Notes: generated from the letters alone by a model not told the origin. Numbered from the stretch's first letter, positions 17,462 to 27,619 are shown. The stretch: 64,000 nt of DNA from Rheinheimera mesophila (GCF_000986865.1 NZ_LAVS01000012.1:29322-93321), one strand, 5' to 3'. Numbers and translations: made by a program.

Positions 17462-20050
17462 TTATCCTACAGCCAGACTCAGCAGTTTCCCCGGCACATA
17501 AATCACTTTACGGATAGTGACCCCTTCCAGGAAACGCTGTACGTTTTCTTCAGCATGGGCCAGCTCCAGCACCTGAGCTTCAGTCGCATCGGCGGCCACT
17601 GTCACTTTAGCCCGGACTTTGCCGTTCACTTGCACCACCACCAGTTTCTCATCTTCCACCATAGCAGCAGCATCAGCCACTGGCCATGGGCTTTGTTCCA
17701 GTGCTGTGGTAAAACCTAACTCTTTCCACAGATACTGCGACAAGTGCGGCGTGATGGGGTTCAGTAACTGGATTAAGGTCTGAATACCTTCACGTTTCAC
17801 TTGCTTGTCGGCGTCTGTTGCTACCGGCGCTTTTTGCACCTTGTTCGCCAGTTCCATAATGGCCGCCACCGCAGTATTAAATACGTTACGACGACCTATA
17901 TCGTCTGACACTTTGGCGATGGTTTTATGAATATCACGGCGCAAAGCTTTTTGGTCGCCGTTTAGTTCCAAACCGGTCACTGCGGTGCTGAACAGCTCTT
18001 TGTGCTCTACCGCTAAAGTCCAGATACGACGTAAGAAACGGTTAGCGCCTTCGACCGCAGAATCCTGCCATTCCAGGGTTTGCTCTGGTGGCGCGGTAAA
18101 CATCATAAATAAGCGCACTGTATCCGCACCATATTGGTCGATTACCAGTTGCGGGTCTATACCGTTGTTTTTCGACTTGGACATTTTGCTCATGCCCGCC
18201 GACAATACCGGCTTACCGTCCGTCTTTAAAATTGAAGCAGTAATACGGCCTTTTTCGTCGCGTTCTGTCACCACGTCGGCTGGAGAGAACCATTCTTTGC
18301 CACCGTTTTCCGTCTCACGGTAGAAGGTATCTGCCAACACCATGCCCTGACACAATAAACGTTTGAAAGGCTCATCACACTGCACTAAACCTACGTCGCG
18401 TAACAGTTTGTGGAAAAAACGCGAATACAATAAGTGCAAAATAGCGTGTTCAATACCACCAATGTACTGATCCACCGGCAGCCAGTAGTTGGCTTTGGCC
18501 GGATCCAGCATAGCTTTGTCATGGTCGGGGCTACAGTAACGGGCATAGTACCAGCTCGACTCCATAAAGGTGTCGAAGGTATCGGTTTCATGCAAAGCAG
18601 CCTGGCCGTTATATGTTGTTTTTGCCCAGTCCGGGTCGGCTTTGATAGGCGAAGTCACGCCATTCATCACCACATCTTCAGGTAAACGCACCGGCAGCAT
18701 ATCTTCTGGCACCGGCACCTGGCTGCCATCTTCCAGCGTTAGCATCGGAATAGGAGAACCCCAGTAGCGCTGACGGGATACACCCCAGTCTCGCAAGCGG
18801 TAATTCACTTTGACCTGACCCACACCTATAGCAGCCAGTTTATCGGAGATAGCTTTAAAAGCAGCGGCAAAATCTAAACCGTTAAACTCACCGGAATTGA
18901 TCAGCACACCTTTTTCAGTAAAGGCGGCAGTGGTTAAATCACAAACAGCGGCGCTGCCTGCTTCCGGTGCAACCACTTGTTTGATCGCCAGACCGTATTT
19001 TGTGGCAAATTCAAAGTCGCGCTGGTCATGACCAGGCACCGCCATCACCGCACCTGAGCCGTAATGCATCAGTACAAAGTTGGCCACCCAGACCGGTACC
19101 TGTTCACCTGTTAACGGGTGAATGGCAAATAAACCTGTTGGCGAGCCTTTTTTCTCCATGGTCGCCATGTCGGCTTCGGCCGTTTTACCGGCTTTGCACT
19201 CGTCAATAAAAGCCTGTAATTCAGGGTTATTCACGGCAGCTTGTTGGGCTAATGGGTGCTGAGCGGCCACAGCCACATAAGTCACGCCATACAAAGTATC
19301 TGGGCGGGTGGTATAAACCGTCATGCTTTGGTCAGAACCAGCCACTTTAAACTCGATCTCCACGCCTTCTGAGCGGCCGATCCAGTTTTTCTGCATGGTT
19401 TTGACTTGCTCAGGCCAGTCGTCTAACTGATCTAAGTCTTGTAACAATTCTTCAGCGTAATCTGTGATTTTAATAAACCACTGCGCCAGCTCGCGCTGCT
19501 CAACCAAAGCACCTGAACGCCAGCCGCGACCATCAATCACTTGCTCGTTGGCCAGAACACACTGATCGACCGGGTCCCAGTTTACCGTCGCCATTTTTTT
19601 GTAGACCAGACCTTTTTCAAACAGCTTGGTAAAGAACCACTGTTCCCACTTGTAGTATTCAGGCTTACAGGTGGCCACTTCACGGTCCCAGTCGTAACCA
19701 AAACCTAAACGTTTCAGTTGGCCTTTCATATAGTCGATATTGGCATAGGTCCATTTGGCTGGTGCGGTTTTATTGGCAATAGCAGCGTTTTCTGCCGGTA
19801 AACCAAAGGCATCCCAACCCATAGGCTGTAATACGTTTTTGCCTTGCATCCGCTGGAAACGGCTGATCACATCACCTATGGTGTAGTTACGAACATGGCC
19901 CATATGCAAACGGCCACTTGGGTAGGGGAACATGGAGAGACAGTAGTATTTTTCTTTCGAAGCGTCTTCTACTACTTTAAAGGCGTTGGTTTGTTCCCAT
20001 TCCTGTTGCAGCTGCTGTTCAATCAACTGCGGATTATATTGTTCGTGCAT
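17462..20050 (-). CDS. leuS: Leucyl-tRNA synthetase
   Basis: Charges tRNA-Leu. The class Ia enzyme has 862 aa with the HIGH-type motif HMGH (49-52) in [14 protein letters not shown], a CP1 editing domain (about 225-415), the KMSKS motif (about 620) in [11 protein letters not shown], and the anticodon-binding and C-terminal domains. The ATG has GGAAGG upstream. It is the first gene of the minus-strand run leuS-lptE-holA-nadD-rsfS-rlmH. Confidence 0.99.
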   Translation of the reverse strand: MHEQYNPQLIEQQLQQEWEQTNAFKVVEDASKEKYYCLSMFPYPSGRLHMGHVRNYTIGDVISRFQRMQGKNVLQPMGWDAFGLPAENAAIANKTAPAKWTYANIDYMKGQLKRLGFGYDWDREVATCKPEYYKWEQWFFTKLFEKGLVYKKMATVNWDPVDQCVLANEQVIDGRGWRSGALVEQRELAQWFIKITDYAEELLQDLDQLDDWPEQVKTMQKNWIGRSEGVEIEFKVAGSDQSMTVYTTRPDTLYGVTYVAVAAQHPLAQQAAVNNPELQAFIDECKAGKTAEADMATMEKKGSPTGLFAIHPLTGEQVPVWVANFVLMHYGSGAVMAVPGHDQRDFEFATKYGLAIKQVVAPEAGSAAVCDLTTAAFTEKGVLINSGEFNGLDFAAAFKAISDKLAAIGVGQVKVNYRLRDWGVSRQRYWGSPIPMLTLEDGSQVPVPEDMLPVRLPEDVVMNGVTSPIKADPDWAKTTYNGQAALHETDTFDTFMESSWYYARYCSPDHDKAMLDPAKANYWLPVDQYIGGIEHAILHLLYSRFFHKLLRDVGLVQCDEPFKRLLCQGMVLADTFYRETENGGKEWFSPADVVTERDEKGRITASILKTDGKPVLSAGMSKMSKSKNNGIDPQLVIDQYGADTVRLFMMFTAPPEQTLEWQDSAVEGANRFLRRIWTLAVEHKELFSTAVTGLELNGDQKALRRDIHKTIAKVSDDIGRRNVFNTAVAAIMELANKVQKAPVATDADKQVKREGIQTLIQLLNPITPHLSQYLWKELGFTTALEQSPWPVADAAAMVEDEKLVVVQVNGKVRAKVTVAADATEAQVLELAHAEENVQRFLEGVTIRKVIYVPGKLLSLAVG

Positions 20051-20112
20051 TAAAAACCTTCCAGCGTGGAGTCAAAATCAGACCGATAAAACCGGCGGAA
20101 AAAATTGCCGTT

Positions 20113-20142
20113 AGCATACCGCAAGCAGGGGGTCGGCAACAA
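20113..20142 (-). promoter_or_regulatory. Candidate leuS promoter
   Basis: On the minus strand TTGTTG (20142-20137) and TATGCT (20118-20113) are spaced by 18 bp, about 65 bp before the leuS start. It would serve the whole leuS-to-rlmH run. Sequence match only. Confidence 0.4.
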
Positions 20143-20216
20143 CAGCCAAGAAGGACAAAGCTTGCTTTGTTTTATTTTGTTAACCCCCCCTTGTCCCAGT
20201 GCTGATGGCTACCTAA

Positions 20217-20549
20217 AGTAGTGCTCTGGTTGCTACAGCTTCCTTTGGTCGTATTTTTCTGCAGGGATTTATTACCAATGTATTGAACCCTAAAGTAGCG
20301 CTGTTTTTCCTCGCTTTTGTACCGCAATTTATTGCGGTGGATGCCGCCAATAAAGCTTTGGCTTTTATCATTCTGGGTTTTATTTTTAACCTCAACGGTA
20401 TGCTTTGATGTGTGTGTTTAGCCGTCAGCGCCGGTTTGGCCGGACAAAAAATGAAAGTAAGCCCGCTGGTTGCACAGTGGCTGAATAAAAGTATTGGTGT
20501 TTTATTTGTTGCTTTGGGGATGAAGTTAGCGCTGGTGGACCAACGCTAA
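20217..20549 (+). pseudogene. Decayed LysE/RhtB-family exporter (C-terminal half)
   Basis: The plus-strand frame from 20217 to the stop at 20547-20549 reads as the C-terminal half of an amino-acid/homoserine exporter. It contains [18 protein letters not shown] and VPQFI, then two hydrophobic segments, ending GVLFVALGMKLALVDQR. The N-terminal half is missing (TAA at 20214-20216 just upstream), and an in-frame TGA (20406-20408) interrupts the second helix where relatives usually carry Trp. Both lesions point to a dead gene. The window also holds an intact relative, leuE at 46311. Confidence 0.8.
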
Positions 20550-20558
20550 CTGCTGAGT

Positions 20559-21716
20559 TTAATCGGGTAAGGCGGCTAACACTTTGCCCACCAGTTGGTT
20601 TAATTCATCACCATTGCCAATCCAGCGTGCCACCATCAGCAGATCGTTATCTTTGTCGATGTAAATAATATTGCGGCCTGCCCCCTGAAACGTGATGGCT
20701 GATGCAGGAGCGCTTGGCAACGCTTTACGGCCGGGGTTTAAAAACCAGTTGGCAAAACCGTATTCAGGGTTGGCTGAGCCGCCAGTGCTGGCCAGTTTGA
20801 TCCATTCTTTACTGACCAGTTGTTTGTCCTGCCACTTTCCATCCCGTAAAAACAGATACCCAAAACGGGCTAAGTCCCAGGCGTTGATAAACATGCCACC
20901 GCCCCAATGGCCGCCTCCTGACACAGACTGTATCTTCTGACCATCCAGCTCAATCCAGCTATTGTCGTAACCATACCAGCGCCAGGTCGACGAAGCGCCA
21001 ATAGGGGTCATGATCTGCTCGTTCAGCACTTGAGGTAAAGGTTTACGCCAGACATACAAAGTAGATAACGCCAGCAGGTTCACCCGTACATCGTTGTATT
21101 TGTAATGGCTGCCCGGTGTGCGTAATGGCCGCTTTGGCCAGTCGGCTGGCGTTTTGCCTTCAGGCCGGTCGGCCCAGTCGGGTTTGCCCCACAAGCTGCC
21201 TTGCCAGTCACTGGTTTGGCGCAGCAAATGATCCCAGCGAATTTGGCTGTTGTGCGCGCCCTGATATAAATCCACGCCATGCGGCATGTAGCTGCCGACT
21301 TTATCCTGCAGGTTGTGGATTAAGCCCTGTTGCCAGGCAAGGCCTGTGACTGTAGTTAAAAAGGTTTTGCTGATGCTGTGCGTCATATCCACAGCCTGGG
21401 TATCGCCCCACTGGGCTATCACCATGCCTTTGTAAATAATAAGGCCGTTGGCTGGGGCGCGGGTTTTCATTGGGCCAATAATCTGATCATAAGGCTCTTT
21501 GGCACCAAAAGTAGTGGCCTGTACTATCGCCTGATCCGGGTCCGCTTTGTTTTCTGCGGCTATGGCGTAATCCACCGCCCGTTGCAGCAAAACCGCATCG
21601 ACTTTTAATTCGGCTGCAGGTTTTTGCTGCCACTGGCCTGCTGGTGGAAAATAATCCGCGGCGCTGCTGGTGCTTACTATCAGTGTCAAAGCCGTAGCGG
21701 CAAAATAAAGTTTCAT
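20559..21716 (-). CDS. Exported serine hydrolase, beta-lactamase class C / 6-aminohexanoate-dimer hydrolase type
   Basis: A serine hydrolase of the penicillin-recognising superfamily; the natural substrate is unknown. From the ATG at 21716 (AAAGGA upstream) it has 385 aa with a cleavable signal peptide (ends TSSAADYF). The nucleophile motif SISK lies at about 113-116, a YND triad element in HYKYNDV stands where YxN is expected, and GGGHWGGGMF lies in the C-terminal half. Such proteins act on esters, amides or D-peptides, and a true beta-lactamase role is not implied. It ends next to the LysE pseudogene in convergent orientation. Confidence 0.85.
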   Translation of the reverse strand: MKLYFAATALTLIVSTSSAADYFPPAGQWQQKPAAELKVDAVLLQRAVDYAIAAENKADPDQAIVQATTFGAKEPYDQIIGPMKTRAPANGLIIYKGMVIAQWGDTQAVDMTHSISKTFLTTVTGLAWQQGLIHNLQDKVGSYMPHGVDLYQGAHNSQIRWDHLLRQTSDWQGSLWGKPDWADRPEGKTPADWPKRPLRTPGSHYKYNDVRVNLLALSTLYVWRKPLPQVLNEQIMTPIGASSTWRWYGYDNSWIELDGQKIQSVSGGGHWGGGMFINAWDLARFGYLFLRDGKWQDKQLVSKEWIKLASTGGSANPEYGFANWFLNPGRKALPSAPASAITFQGAGRNIIYIDKDNDLLMVARWIGNGDELNQLVGKVLAALPD

Positions 21717-21821
21717 GTCGTTGTCCTTTAATAGGTCTGTCCGCAGACTGAGCGTCGGCGTTAAAAGCCGCAATAGTCTTTGCGATTAAATAACCCGAGC
21801 ACAGGTTTAAAATTGCCCGTC

Positions 21822-21827
21822 TATACT
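21822..21827 (+). promoter_or_regulatory. -10 element of ybeL, stationary-phase-like
   Basis: CTATACT (21821-21827) about 25 bp before the ybeL start matches the extended -10 favoured by sigma-S, and no good -35 is present at the expected distance. This suggests, but does not prove, RpoS control. Confidence 0.35.
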
Positions 21828-21851
21828 AAAGAAAAGTAGTAAGGAGGATGT

Positions 21852-22307
21852 ATGTCCGAATTTAAAGACAAATATCAGAACTGGCTCAATGAGTTAGCCA
21901 CTATGTTCAAACAAGGGCGGCAGCAGCAACTGGAGGAGTTGGTCAGTTTTGCTGACACAGTCAAAGCTTATGTCAAAGCGGGCAAAGAGCTGACGGCTTA
22001 CGAAACTCAACTTTTTATCGAAACCTTTAAACGTCAGGCCACTGAAGCAGAGCAGGCTCCCTCGCTCTGGCCTGAAACTCTATGGTATGAGCTTTCGCTT
22101 ATTACCGACAAAACTCAAATTGAATGGCAGGAATTGCTGCAGGATTTGGAGCATCAGGGCACCTATCAACAAGGCGAAGAAGTCGGCATGGGCTTGTACC
22201 AATGCCAGCAGTGTCAGCAACAGCAGGCTTTTTACCATCCGGGCGAATTAGGCGCTTGTGTGTATTGTGGTGGCAGCCACTTTAGCCGTCAGGGCCTACC
22301 TTTTTAA
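21852..22307 (+). CDS. ybeL: Zinc-ribbon protein YbeL (DUF1451)
   Basis: A protein of unknown role, 151 aa, with a helical N-terminal part and a C-terminal zinc ribbon (CQQCQ about 116-120 and CVYCG about 136-140). AAGGAGG lies upstream of the ATG. YbeL stands next to leuS in E. coli as well; here the LysE remnant and the serine hydrolase have come between them. Confidence 0.9.
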   Translation: MSEFKDKYQNWLNELATMFKQGRQQQLEELVSFADTVKAYVKAGKELTAYETQLFIETFKRQATEAEQAPSLWPETLWYELSLITDKTQIEWQELLQDLEHQGTYQQGEEVGMGLYQCQQCQQQQAFYHPGELGACVYCGGSHFSRQGLPF

Positions 22308-22384
22308 AACCTTCATTTTATTCAATGATTTGTTAAGATGACGGCCATTACTCTTCTTTCATTTTCTCAGACAGAGCAGGTTGC

Positions 22385-24775
22385 ATGACGCACAACAGCC
22401 AGAAGTATGCTTTAAGCGCCGAACACTTAGGCCCACAATTGGATAAAAACCTGATCCAGCAAGCGCTGGACGTGACAGGTTTATCCAGCACTTTTATTGG
22501 CCAGGACAGAGCCAAAGCGGCATTAAATTTTGCCATCGGCATGGATATGCCGGGCTATAACCTTTATGTGATGGGCGAACCGGCGTTAGGCCGTTACACC
22601 TTAGTGCAGGATATTCTGCAGCAAGCCGCCAGCGAAAAAGCCACGCCGGATGACTGGTGTTATATCAATAACTTTGACGATGAACGTATTCCGGGCACCT
22701 TACGTTTAGTGCCAGGCGAAGGCAAAGTGCTGGTGAAAAAGGTCGAAGCCTTAATCGATGAGCTTTTAGATACCTTCCCGGCTGCTTTTGATAACCCGGG
22801 TTATCAGCGCAAGAAAAAAGCCATTCATCAGGCCTTTGACGACAAATACGAAGCCGCTATTGCCTTGGTAGAGCGTAAAGCTTTAGAGCAGCAAGTGGTG
22901 CTGTACGAAGAAAACGGCGCCGTCAGCTTTTCGCCTGTGGTGGATGGTAAAGCACTGGACGATAGTGAGTTTGCTAATTTGTCGGAAGAAAAACGCCAGT
23001 TTTTCTATGATTTAGTCTCAGAGCTGGAAACCATACTGAACGAGCAATTGCTGGAACTCCCGCAGTGGAAACGTGAACTGTCTGAAAACCTACGCGCATT
23101 ACGCCGTGACACCATAGAACAAGCCATTAAGCCGTTGCTGAAGCAACTGGAACATGACTATTCAGGCGAACTCGGTGTATTACGTTATCTGCGTGAAATG
23201 AAGCCAGCTTTAGTCAAAGCCATGCTGGAGTTGCTGCCGGAAGAAGCGGAAAGTGACAAGCTGGAAGAGCTGGATATCCGCAGCATTTTTGTCGGCGATT
23301 TTGTACCTAATGTACTGATGCATCACGAATTGATGGATGGCGCGCCTATTATTTTTGAGCCCAACCCAAGCTATGGCAATTTATTTGGCCGGGTGGAATA
23401 CAGCTCGATGCAAGGCTCTTTGTACACCAACTATCGGATGATCCGCCCCGGTGCTTTGCATAAAGCCAATGGTGGTTATCTGGTGTTGGATGCTGACCGG
23501 TTATTGTCACAGCCCGGCGTTTGGGATGCACTCAAGCTGGCACTGAAAACCGGCGAAATAGTGATCGACACCTTAAGCGATCATGCCGTCACCAACTCGA
23601 CCATTATTACGCCCAAGGCGATACCGCTGAGTGTCAAAGTGGTGCTTTTGGGCTCGCGGGATTTGTATTATCTGGTGCAGGACGTGGATGATGAATTTAA
23701 CGAGCTGTTCCGGGTGTTAGCCGACTTTGAGCATTATTTGCCGTTTAACGAGCAGACAGTGCGGTATATGTCGCTGCAAATTCAGGATCAAATTCAGCAA
23801 ATGGAGATGGAAACCTTGTCCGCCTGCGGTTTAAAGCAGTTGCTGAACTTCAGCTTCCGTCAGGCTGAACATCAGCGCAAACTCTCAGCCCGTTTTGCCG
23901 AGGTGCTGGAGCTGGTGCGTGAGGCCTGTTTTTACGCGGCTCAGCATGACTCAACCGAACTGCGTGCCGAACATGTGCAAATGGCGCTGGAAGGCAAACA
24001 ATACCGCACAGGCCGCATCAGCGAGTCCTTTTTGGAAGATATTCAGGAAGGCCAGATTTTAATCGACACAGACGACTGGGCGGTGGGCAAAATTAACGGC
24101 TTAACCGTACTGGAGATTGGTGATACAGCTTTTGGTACGCCAGCCCGCATCAGTACCACAGTGTTCGCTGGATCCACTGGTGTAGTGGATATTGAACGCG
24201 AAGTCGAGCTGGGTAAATCCATTCACTCCAAAGGGGTGATGCTGTTAACCGGCTATTTGGGTGCTAAATATGCGCAGCATTTTCCGCTGACCCTGTCAGC
24301 CAATATTGCCATGGAGCAATCCTACGGCTTAATAGATGGCGATAGCGCCTCTTTGGCTGAGGTCTGTGCGCTGATTTCGGCTATTGCGGACATTCCTATT
24401 ACCCAAAGTCTGGCGGTGACAGGTTCTATTAACCAGCATGGTCAGGTACAGGCTATAGGTGGCGTCAACGAAAAAATTGAAGGCTTCTTCCGTTTGTGTC
24501 AGTCCCGTGGTTTAACCGGCAAACAAGGCTGTATTATTCCGGCCAGTAATCAGCTCAATCTGGTGCTGAATGACGAAGTGATCAAAGCGGTAGAGCAGGG
24601 CCAATTCCATATTTATGTGGTCAAAGGGGTGGATGAAGCGCTGGAACTGTTGATGGATATGCCGGCTGGTGAGCGCAACAGCAAAGGCCAGTATCCAAAA
24701 CGTACCATCAATTATCTGGCGCTGCGCCGTCTGGAAGAAATCGCCGAGATAGTCAACGGTTCATCTGACAGCTAA
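22385..24775 (+). CDS. Lon-like ATP-dependent protease (LonB/AsrA-type)
   Basis: A 796-aa relative of Lon with an AAA-type region and a C-terminal Lon peptidase domain, probably cytoplasmic. The catalytic Ser654 lies in DGDSAS and Lys697 in GGVNEKIEGF, the Lon Ser-Lys dyad. The P-loop reads GEPALGRYT (64-72), with arginine where classical Walker A has lysine; from memory this occurs in other members of the family. A long coiled insertion (about 115-290) precedes the core. The Pseudomonas AsrA protein, linked to the aminoglycoside stress response, belongs to this group, as more distantly does E. coli YcbZ. Substrates are unknown. Confidence 0.9.
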   Translation: MTHNSQKYALSAEHLGPQLDKNLIQQALDVTGLSSTFIGQDRAKAALNFAIGMDMPGYNLYVMGEPALGRYTLVQDILQQAASEKATPDDWCYINNFDDERIPGTLRLVPGEGKVLVKKVEALIDELLDTFPAAFDNPGYQRKKKAIHQAFDDKYEAAIALVERKALEQQVVLYEENGAVSFSPVVDGKALDDSEFANLSEEKRQFFYDLVSELETILNEQLLELPQWKRELSENLRALRRDTIEQAIKPLLKQLEHDYSGELGVLRYLREMKPALVKAMLELLPEEAESDKLEELDIRSIFVGDFVPNVLMHHELMDGAPIIFEPNPSYGNLFGRVEYSSMQGSLYTNYRMIRPGALHKANGGYLVLDADRLLSQPGVWDALKLALKTGEIVIDTLSDHAVTNSTIITPKAIPLSVKVVLLGSRDLYYLVQDVDDEFNELFRVLADFEHYLPFNEQTVRYMSLQIQDQIQQMEMETLSACGLKQLLNFSFRQAEHQRKLSARFAEVLELVREACFYAAQHDSTELRAEHVQMALEGKQYRTGRISESFLEDIQEGQILIDTDDWAVGKINGLTVLEIGDTAFGTPARISTTVFAGSTGVVDIEREVELGKSIHSKGVMLLTGYLGAKYAQHFPLTLSANIAMEQSYGLIDGDSASLAEVCALISAIADIPITQSLAVTGSINQHGQVQAIGGVNEKIEGFFRLCQSRGLTGKQGCIIPASNQLNLVLNDEVIKAVEQGQFHIYVVKGVDEALELLMDMPAGERNSKGQYPKRTINYLALRRLEEIAEIVNGSSDS

Positions 24776-24850
24776 CCTGCCGGGTCAGAGCTATCAGCGC
24801 TGATCCGCAAATCTTAGGTTTCCTCTACTCCACATTTGAAGAGAAAAAAC

Positions 24851-25540
24851 GTGAAAGCTTTTAACTGGATTTTATTCGACGCCGACGAAACCTTGTTTCA
24901 TTTTGATGCTTATGCAGGTTTGCAGTTGCTGTTTAAAGGCTACGGCGTCGATTTTACGGAGCAGCATTTTCAAGACTATCAGGCGCTCAATCAGCCACTC
25001 TGGCTGCAGTATCAAAGTGGTGAAATCAGTGCAAAACACTTGCAGGAACAACGCTTTAGTTATTGGGGTGAACAATTAAATGTCGCGCCTGCAGTACTCA
25101 ATGCTGGTTTTTTGCAGGCGATGGCCGAAGTTTGTACCCCTTTGCCTGGTGCTGTCAGTTTACTTAATGCACTTCAGGGTAAAGTTAAATTAGGCATTAT
25201 CACCAATGGTTTTACTGACTTACAGCAAATCCGGTTAGAGCGTACCGGCTTACATAACCACTTTGATATTCTGGTGATTTCTGAACAGGTTGGGGTGGCG
25301 AAACCTCATCCGCAAATTTTTGCTCACGCCAAAGCGCTGATGGCAAACCCTGATCCAGACACTGTACTGATGGTGGGCGATAACCCGATAGCGGACATCA
25401 AAGGTGGCAAAGAGGCTGGTTTTTATACCTGCTGGCTGAATCGTTTTGGTGCGACTTTGCCCACAGGTATTACAGCGGATTTGGAAGTGCAGTCCTTGGC
25501 CCAGTTGGAAGCTGCACTTTGTGCTTGTTTGGCTGATTAG
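24851..25540 (+). CDS. yjjG: Pyrimidine 5'-nucleotidase YjjG (HAD family)
   Basis: YjjG dephosphorylates pyrimidine and non-canonical nucleoside monophosphates, a house-cleaning role. It is a HAD hydrolase with nucleophile D10 and D12 in FDADETLF, ITNG (motif II), the lysine in GVAKPHPQIF (motif III) and MVGDNPIADIKGG (motif IV). I take the GTG at 24851 (229 aa, GAAGAGAA upstream) because it aligns with the E. coli start; a TTG at 24836 is possible. Its TAG interlocks with the TAA of the convergent gene (TTAG). Confidence 0.93.
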   Translation: MKAFNWILFDADETLFHFDAYAGLQLLFKGYGVDFTEQHFQDYQALNQPLWLQYQSGEISAKHLQEQRFSYWGEQLNVAPAVLNAGFLQAMAEVCTPLPGAVSLLNALQGKVKLGIITNGFTDLQQIRLERTGLHNHFDILVISEQVGVAKPHPQIFAHAKALMANPDPDTVLMVGDNPIADIKGGKEAGFYTCWLNRFGATLPTGITADLEVQSLAQLEAALCACLAD

Positions 25541-25806
25541 AACATAGATCTGAGTTTATCGCTGAACCATAAAGCCGCAACAAATGCCGGTGTTGCTACC
25601 AGTTGCAGCAGCCAGAGCCCAGCTTTTTGTGCTTTATTCAGTGGGCCAAAACGCTGGATCAGTGTAAAAAGACTAACCAGCGCCAGCAGGTAACAGGCCA
25701 GTGGCAAAAACCAGCCCTTGCTATAACTGCAAGCCATGGTAAAGGCAAGAGTTGCAGCTATAGTGGTGGCCAGATGCCATTGGGTTGAAGCTGTTATTGA
25801 TTTCAT
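25537..25806 (-). CDS. Small multi-spanning membrane protein, unknown
   Basis: An 89-aa protein with three predicted membrane segments (about 12-30, 32-50, 64-84). It begins MKSITASTQW after AAGGA at a good distance. I do not recognise the family. It converges on yjjG with interlocked stop codons, and nothing around it suggests a role. Confidence 0.6.
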   Translation of the reverse strand: MKSITASTQWHLATTIAATLAFTMACSYSKGWFLPLACYLLALVSLFTLIQRFGPLNKAQKAGLWLLQLVATPAFVAALWFSDKLRSMF

Positions 25807-25970
25807 ATCTGAGTCCTTGGTTTTTGTTGCACTAACTTGCGTTAAAACAAAGACACTACAACAGCTCAAACTGTGACAAAGTTTTTTAAATAATTTTCAA
25901 AATGGGGCAGCATCCCTGCCAGACGCCCCGAAACTCCTGAATGTTATACTCTTATACCCAATGCTGCTTT

Positions 25971-26633
25971 TCAGGCCGTAATATGTACGGCTGAGCCGGA
26001 CTGAGAAGTTACTTTGGCCATGCCACCATAAGTTTCCATCAACTGCTGCATAGTGCGGCTGAGTAACTTACTGATGCTTTCATTGCTGTCTGAGCTGGTG
26101 CTGACCTGACCGGTTAAAGACGAAGAGTCAGTACGTTGACTCTCTCTGAAACTTCTGGCCTCCTGCATCGTCACTTTGCCATCTCCATCGCTGTCAGCAC
26201 TGTCAAAGTTGTCCAATAAAGATTGCAGGCCTGCAGTGGACTTTTGCTCTTCCTGTTCTACCCCCTGCAGCATAGCGGTCAGCTCGTCTTTAGACAGGCC
26301 ACTGTCCTCTGGTGGCGCTGGCCTTTTTCCAATAGTGCCCTGAGCGCTGTACAGCAGATTGCTAAAGTTATCGCTGAACTCTGTACTGGTCAGTTGACCA
26401 TCACCATCCGAATCCAAAGCGCTAAACAGCTCTTGGCTTTTGGTGCTGGCATCGTCGTTTTGCAGGCCAGTTAATAAGCTTGAGAAATCGCTTTGTTCTA
26501 AATAGCCTTTGTTTTCACTGTCTAATTTACCGAATAAATGACCTGCAGCTTCAGTCAGTTGTTCCTTACTGAGTTGCGGCCTGGTGGCGTACCCCGTGCT
26601 GTATGCACTTGGGGTTGAGAATTGAATATTCAT
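25971..26633 (-). CDS. EF-hand calcium-binding protein
   Basis: A 220-aa protein with two canonical EF-hand loops, D74-SDGDGQLTSTE85 and D147-SDGDGKVTMQE158. A third, degenerate loop begins at 38 (DSENKGYLEQSD, with Lys at loop position 5). Serine-rich linkers and a C-terminal helix (LLSRTMQQLMETYGG) surround them. There is no signal peptide. Proteins of this layout occur in Xanthomonas and Pseudomonas as putative calcium sensors or secreted effectors, and I cannot choose. It is divergent from the DUF2959 gene. Confidence 0.8.
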   Translation of the reverse strand: MNIQFSTPSAYSTGYATRPQLSKEQLTEAAGHLFGKLDSENKGYLEQSDFSSLLTGLQNDDASTKSQELFSALDSDGDGQLTSTEFSDNFSNLLYSAQGTIGKRPAPPEDSGLSKDELTAMLQGVEQEEQKSTAGLQSLLDNFDSADSDGDGKVTMQEARSFRESQRTDSSSLTGQVSTSSDSNESISKLLSRTMQQLMETYGGMAKVTSQSGSAVHITA

Positions 26634-26974
26634 TGTTGTTCTCCATCAAACACGACCGGGATTGATCGCCCCAATACGGCTGCAAAGGGCCGACCAAAAC
26701 AGGTTTAGATTTGTGTTTTGCTGGTAAAGTTGAGTAAGGAACAGTGAATCGAACCGGGTAAACAGGCCTGATGTTTTGATAAAAGTGGTGAAAATCTGGC
26801 TGAGCACGACAGTTTTTTGTCATCCATCAGACAGGAGGCAAAGTTTTGCCTGTGTTTTCGCCGCTCTGCAAGCCTGAGTGCAATTTGCGGCTAAGCTCTG
26901 TACTATCGGTTGTTAAGTCTAAAATTGAATCGCAACAACAGGTGCGTTGTGGCGGCGAAAGAATGGAGTAACTC
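26634..26974. other. Divergent promoter region between the EF-hand and DUF2959 genes
   Basis: A 341-bp stretch without a supported gene. It must hold the promoters of both flanking genes, but I see no confident -35/-10 pair. The one clear structure is AGGCAAA-GT-TTTGCCT (26836-26851), a perfect palindrome that could be an operator or hairpin. The open frame running through it on the minus strand overlaps the EF-hand start in another frame and resembles nothing. Confidence 0.5.
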
Positions 26975-27619
26975 ATGCGTCAAATCTCTGTAGCACTGCT
27001 GATGAGTCTGAGTCTGGCGGCTTGCCAGCAGGCGTATTACGCCACCATGGAAAAATTTGGTGTAGAAAAACGGGAAATATTGGTCGACAGAGTCAAAGAT
27101 GCCCGTGATGCCCAGGTTGAGGGGCAACAGCAGTTTAAAGATGCTTTGGATGAACTCAGTCAACTGCTGAAGTTTCATGGCGGCGATTTACAGCAGAAAT
27201 ACGAAGAGCTGGACGCTGAGTATCAGCAAAGCGTCAAAGCCGCACAACTGGTGAGCAGTCGTATTAACAAAGTGGAATCCGTAGCGGATGCCTTATTCAG
27301 TGAATGGCGTGATGAATTAGATCAGTACCAAAGCGCCAGTTTAAAAGCGCAAAGTAAACAGAAACTGATCACGACAGAAAAGCAGTTTGACCTGCTGTTG
27401 AAAAAGATGCGATCTGCTGAGAAGAAAATGCAACCAGTACTGAACATCATGCACGATAACGTACTGTTTTTAAAGCATAACTTAAATGCCAAAGCCATAG
27501 GCTCCATTCAGACAGATTTTGCCGGTTTACAGCAGGATGTCAGCAGCCTGATCAGTGAAATGAACAAAGCCATCGCCGATTCGAATAAGTTTATTGCTCA
27601 GATGCAGTCGGACGCCTGA
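26975..27619 (+). CDS. DUF2959 family lipoprotein
   Basis: A 214-aa predicted lipoprotein (lipobox LAAC, Cys17). The mature part is mostly helical with coiled-coil character (about 40-110 and 165-210). The family is widespread in marine gammaproteobacteria and has no known function. YYATMEKFGVEKREILVDRV near the start is its typical opening. ATGGAGT precedes the ATG at a suitable distance. Its last 29 bp overlap the end of the convergent solute-binding protein gene. Confidence 0.88.
   Translation: MRQISVALLMSLSLAACQQAYYATMEKFGVEKREILVDRVKDARDAQVEGQQQFKDALDELSQLLKFHGGDLQQKYEELDAEYQQSVKAAQLVSSRINKVESVADALFSEWRDELDQYQSASLKAQSKQKLITTEKQFDLLLKKMRSAEKKMQPVLNIMHDNVLFLKHNLNAKAIGSIQTDFAGLQQDVSSLISEMNKAIADSNKFIAQMQSDA

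Noticed and set aside
26566..26823. 85-codon minus-strand frame upstream of the EF-hand gene
   Set aside because: It overlaps the EF-hand start in another frame, has no ribosome site, and its composition looks random.
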